Source: Abelmoschus esculentus
Lineage: Eukaryota > Streptophyta > Magnoliopsida > Malvales > Malvaceae
Assembly (NCBI GenBank): GCA_035048815.1
Contig: JAUCBN010000011.1
Location: 18,058,001-18,122,000 of the forward strand
Length of the DNA stretch: 64,000 bases
Direction of reading: 5' to 3'
A program made the translations under genes and the position numbers. The notes below the pieces were generated by a model. The model was not told the origin of the DNA and made no database searches. It saw nothing but the letters and a program-made list of their open reading frames with translations. Positions 59,643-64,000 of this stretch are shown one piece after another. Each line of letters starts with the position of its first letter. Within the stretch, counting starts at the first letter, position 1.

Positions 59643-61250
59643 CTAATTTTTCTTCTTTCTATTCAACTTCTTTTTGCTCCTGAATGGGGGTTTCTTCTTT
59701 CTCTTTTCTTTTGAACTGCTCCCCCGTGTTGATTTTTCTTCCACTCTACAAATTAAGTGTGTTGCATTGCTCTTTGCCATGATTTTTAGTGACTTCAGTA
59801 TCACTAGGCAGGTTGCCTCTCGATCTTGCTTGTAATGCTTGAGCAATTGACCCATTTTAGTCTTCAACGATCTAAGTGAAGAGTTGTGACTTTGCAACAA
59901 TACTCCTTGGGTCTGCAACGAATTTTCTTGATTATAGATTGTGGTGGAATGCTCCTGCAATAATGTTTTCGTTGATTTCATAAACTCCTTGGTAGAAGCC
60001 ATGAATTCTTGCAACGAAGCTTCCAAAGAATTGTTGTGACTTTGGTGAACTGTTCCCTTATTCTCATGTTGTCATGACATATTCGCTTGAAAACCTTGGA
60101 CTCCTTTTTGTGCTGCCATAGGTTGCTGCCTATTAGAGCTACTAGCTTGATTTGATCCTTGATTACCCCCAAGAAAAATTAGGATATTGTCTCCACCCTG
60201 GGTTATACGTGTTAGAATAGGGGTTGTTAGAATTTTTGTTAAAGTTTCCAACAGAGTGAGAAGACTCTAGAAGAGTTGGACAGTCTTTATCGAAATGGTT
60301 TCCATTATAATGCATACAGCTTAATGTTTTAGCATCTCGTACTTCACTAGCTTTTGAAGGTTTTTCAACATATTTTTTATAGTAGAAAGTTGCGCTGAAA
60401 CAGAATCATTGGCGTTGAGTTCCAGTTTTCCTTGAGTTCTTTTTCCTGTTCCAAGTCTTGTAGTTGAAAACTGATAATCTTTGTTGGATATTTTATCCAA
60501 AATATCAAATTCTTCTTCTGGTGGGTCAGTCCCATTTGCTGAAGCATCCAACATCATCCTTGTGGGTGTATTGACTCCATTGTAGAACATGACGATTTGA
60601 GTCCCATCTTGAAAACCGTGATTGATACATCTTCTCAACAGACTTTTATACCGATCCCAACACTCATACATCGACTCATCATCCCCTTGTCTAAAGGATG
60701 CTATCTTATTTCACAATTGAGTGTTCATGTTGGGTGAGTTGTATCTTGCCAAGAAGCTTTTACACAAAGCTGTCCACAACTCCATTGAACCGACTGGAAT
60801 ACCATTCAACCACTCTCTAGCTCGGTCTCTCAAAGAGTATGGCAGTAGCTTAAGCTTCAACACATCTTCGTTCACTCTTTGTTGGCGGAACGAATCACAA
60901 ACCTCCAAGAAAGCACGGATATGTTGTTGAGCATCCTCGTGAGGAGATCTTCCAAACTGTCTGATCGAATTGAGCATATTAAACATCAAAGGTTTGAGCT
61001 CGAAGTGTGCTGCTTGTATCTCAAGTGTCATTAACCCAGAATTGAGGTCATCCAAGATTGGTGTCAAGTGATCTCGAATTGCCCTTGGTCTTACTGCAGC
61101 TCCAAGATTTGCTGCAGCGTTTTGATTCTAAAGACCTTGAGGGTTTAACATGGTTCTTCTTGTTCTTTGCTCTCGCCTCCTTTGTCTAAAATACCTTTCA
61201 ATTTCCAGAATAAATTGTTTGAGGGATTCTCGAGGATTCACTCTGGGCAT
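59643..61250 (-). pseudogene. F gag
   Basis: The ATG at 61250 opens MPRVNPRESLKQFI. A TAG replaces a Gln codon near 61130. The core (61067-60711) has FELKPLMFNMLNSIRQFGRS and KLLPYSLRDRAREWLNGIP. The following part (60671-60321) has FYNGVNTPTRMMLDASANG and ends near a knuckle remnant, CMHYNGNHFDKDC, with the second Cys replaced by Tyr. The C-terminal coil (60026-59643) is rich in Lys and Gln, with heptad-like SLRSLKTKMGQLLKHY, and runs into a Lys-rich tail. Confidence 0.82.
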
Positions 61251-61361
61251 CCACTAACCAAAAATCTATAAAGAAAAACAAAGATTAAACCAAAATAAAA
61301 GAAATAAACAAAGTAATCAAAAAAGTATGAAAACTATGATTGAAATTGCCTATTGCCTCAA

Positions 61362-61379
61362 TCCCCGGCAACGGTGCCT
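61362..61379 (-). other. F primer-binding site, tRNA-Asp type
   Basis: The + strand TCCCCGGCAACGGTGCCT matches the tRNA-Asp(GTC) 3' end at 16 of 18 positions, six bases from the LTR. Confidence 0.85.
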
Positions 61380-61385
61380 AAAACT

Positions 61386-63012
61386 TATTGTATGTGTCGT
61401 GTTCTTAAAATGTAATTGATTCTCGTGCAAGTATACATATCGAACAAGTAATAAATTGTGTGAGTGAGATCGTTCCCACGAGGATTGGGTTAGAAATTTC
61501 AAAGATAGTTAACATACACAAAAGATAAGAAATTTTTTTATATAAACATATGCTAAAGCAATTCTGCAATTGTCACCAAAATGCTTTAGCAAAATAAAGT
61601 TGTCACTGAGAATGCGGTAGCAAAATAAAAGTGTCACTAATAATACGGTAGCAAAATGAAATTGAGGATGGACTAATAGATAAAGCTGTGCAAACACAAC
61701 ACAGAGAAAAAATTCAAGCTTAACACAAACTAAGTTTGCTATGGAAAAGATTCCACTTTTTTCCTGAAAGTCTTACTATTCTACTAGTTTAACAAGTGCT
61801 CGACCGAGTTTATTAAAAATGCCTCTACCATCCCTAGCCAGAAGGCCTAATACTCAAAAATGCTAAGGCATTACCTTCCAGTCTCAACTATAACACTTCT
61901 AATGCTGATAAAGTACTACCCTTTTTAGTCATTGAAACTCTCCTTTATCCCTAAGGTGAGTTAGGATTCTGCTTGCATAGTAACCTCATTGTTCATGTTG
62001 GTCTAGCTTTGTCTATCCCTAGATCTAAGCTTCCCGAACCCCTTAGCTACGGCAATCTCCTGAGAGCTCTTACAAACCAAGGTTGAAAGATAAAGGTGCT
62101 CGTTTTCATGAACAAAACACTCAAATAAAACCAAAAAAACAGAAAACACATTCATTAAAAAAATATTAAATCATCCATAACAAGCCTAAGTCATACTAGT
62201 TTAGTTCATGGCTAGGTTTAGCAAACTATTCAACTTGCGTCCTTTAAAATACATTTTCAACAACTTAGAAAAGAAGTAAAGCAAAGTGAAGAGGAAGGAA
62301 GCCTCAAACGATTGTGCCATGAGGCTTTCCTAGCTTACCACTTCTCTTGAAGTCTTACAAATACCTTGCTTGAAGCTCTCCAACAATAGTGACTCGGCTT
62401 GAAGTTCAAGATGAAGGAAAGTGGTTGTCTTTCTTCTTTCTTCTTCCTCGCTACTATCCTTAAAGTTCACTCATTTTTTCTTTCTTTCTTGCTCCGATCT
62501 TCTCTATTTCACCACTTTTTTCTACTCTTTTTCTACACTTATTGGAGGCTTGGCCTTATATTTATAGGAGAAGGCTTCTAGGGGTTTGTACCTTAAAGAT
62601 GCAAGGAATATTCCCTGATATTTTCTGTAGAGAATTGCAGCAAAATGCAAGAAATCGCAAGAGAGGTGCGGTTGGCCTGGAATTTCACGCGTAAGGACTG
62701 TGGGTTGTAGGTTTGTCTATTTTGCAGTTCTGTTTTGTCTACCCACAATGTTATAGCATCTTAAAGTCCGATCCAGCATTAAATATGCTATAGCATGTCT
62801 TCCGTTCTTTCAATTTTTCCCCAACAATCTGCACAACACCACCAACAAAATATCCTTCAAAGCAACATCTTTTAAAATAAATGAAAAAATAAAATAAAAA
62901 AATAATCTAAATGCAAATGCAAATGAGCTTAAAATCAAATAAAACATTAAGTAAAATGGTATAAAATATACACTTTTTAGTGCGTTAACAAACCTAGTCA
63001 AAAAGATACTCA
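61386..63012 (-). repeat. F 5' LTR
   Basis: Begins beside the PBS (TATTGTATGTG, first bases decayed) and contains GATCGTTCCCACGAGGATTGG, the conserved Athila LTR block. The far end is placed at ATACTCA (63012) because the element strand then starts TGAGTATC. No second copy exists to confirm this. Confidence 0.65.
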
Positions 63013-63428
63013 CTAAGCTTACAGACTAGGTAAAGGCTTAATATAAATTCATGTATTATAAATCATGAATTAAATAATCTGACCTTATAAGTAGAAACAT
63101 AATTCATGTAGATCTTGTCTATTTTGATCATGCCTGCAGCTCCAATCCTTTTATCATGATCTCAAAATTCATTATTTACGATATTTCACATATATTTTGA
63201 ATCTACAAATTTCAAATAAAAATTATATATGGTTAGTCACGAAAATAATTTACTAACAGTAATAAAAATAATTCACTGATAGTAAAAGATCCTTATCTTT
63301 AGGATTTTGATTTTATCTTCAACTTCATCACCACCTTCGATAGTTAACCTGTCGAGTGCATCAAGCTTGAACAAACCCAAAATAAGCTTGACGATAATAT
63401 CATTTTTGCAGCAGAATTGTTTCTAAAT
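63013..63428. other. Unassigned sequence between F and E2
   Basis: About 400 bp, AT-rich, with no open frame or repeat that I recognise. Confidence 0.45.
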
Positions 63429-64000
63429 TGTTGGTTAAATAGTTGATTGCAAAACAAGGTGTCAACACTGATAGGTAATAATAATAAATAAACAAGAACA
63501 AAAATAAACCGTGCTGTGGTATGGAGGCTACTGCCTTAGAAACAATTCACCCTGATGTGTATAATCGCTACTTTAGGCGGTTGTCCTTCGAAGGTTAACA
63601 CGGTTGCACAAAACAATATACACCCAAAGTGTGAGGTAAACTAGACGGTAGTGATCGTCTAATCTAAAAGGAAGAACTCAACCTCTGTGAATAAAACTCT
63701 CAAATTTCACAAAGAAAGCATAAAGCTTTTATAATTGATGATTGAAAAATGATAAGAGAAACCTCTTATTGATAGGTTAAAAGCAAGGGCAAATCTGTTC
63801 AAGAATCAAACAAAATTTGATTTAAAATTTAAATTTAATATCAGGTAATATCAAATTAAATCTCGAATATATTAGATAATATCCATTTAAAATCTCGGAT
63901 AATATCAGATAATACCTATTCAAAATTAGATTTAATATCAGATAATATCAAATCAAATATCTGATATTTATTAAATCTAATCGGTTATGCATTTAAAATT
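63429..64000 (-). repeat. E2: LTR-like repeat, copy 2 (cut by window end)
   Basis: Starts TGTTGGTTAAATAG and parallels E1 base for base with scattered differences and small indels to the end of the window. The preceding bases differ from those before E1 (CTAAAT against GCATCA), so similarity begins exactly at TG, as expected for an LTR end. Confidence 0.6.

Larger units (their letters stand above)
58746..63012 (-). mobile_element. F: truncated Athila-type element
   Basis: On the - strand: 5' LTR (61386-63012), tRNA-Asp-like PBS (61362-61379), gag (59643-61250), a protease-region frame (58900-59553), and a short remnant of the linker before reverse transcriptase (APSLELKQ near 58790). It ends where repeat E1 begins. 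The rest of pol and the 3' LTR are missing. It is a different family from C1, D and G1, as its LTR and Gag are clearly diverged. Confidence 0.8.

Overview
The window is AT-rich plant nuclear DNA, most likely from a eudicot, and almost all of it is retrotransposon. This rests on Ty3/gypsy and Ty1/copia domains, primer-binding sites (PBS) matching plant tRNA-Asp, tRNA-Arg and initiator tRNA-Met, and one relic of a host gene with plant-type introns (COQ3, ubiquinone methyltransferase). I cannot name the species. No intact protein-coding host gene, rRNA, tRNA or CRISPR array was found.

Bases 1-56130 are one nested stack. The outermost layer is a Ty1/copia relic on the + strand (1-439 and 55413-56130). 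It is split by a 55-kb block bounded by the 5-bp target duplication ACAAC (435-439 and 55408-55412). That block is A1, a Tat-lineage element on the - strand with no pol genes and with tandem repeats next to its polypurine tract. A1's 5' LTR (7465-7590 and 53983-55407) received everything else: an Athila-type element D (7591-22349); inside D's LTR a second Tat copy A2 on the + strand (14536-22160); an Athila-type element G1 (22350-32756) that carries a solo Tekay-type LTR (26199-28362, target duplication TGAAC); and a Tekay/Del-type chromovirus B (32761-53982, - strand). B is split in its reverse transcriptase by another Athila-type element, C1 (36618-49293, target duplication GAAGA). C1's own 5' LTR is split by a reduced relative, C2 (46011-49234).

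Bases 56131-64000 are the right flank: a degenerate 3' part of COQ3 on the + strand (56545-57146), unassigned AT-rich DNA, two copies of an LTR-like repeat E (58143-58745 and 63429-64000), and a truncated Athila-type element F on the - strand (58746-63012).

The Athila-type elements divide the gene set between them. D and G1 keep gag, protease and a downstream accessory ORF of the putative plant transposon protein type, but have lost reverse transcriptase, RNase H and nearly all of integrase. C1 keeps gag, protease, reverse transcriptase, RNase H and integrase but has no accessory ORF. C2 keeps only the end of the accessory ORF. All four (D, G1, C1, C2) retain a cassette of three successive short stem-loops about 290-320 bp from the 3' LTR. 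Their stem sequences differ between hairpins while pairing is mostly preserved. I found no known function for this cassette, and it is the best candidate here for something undescribed. All coding regions in the window carry stops, frameshifts or deletions, so none of these copies looks able to move on its own.
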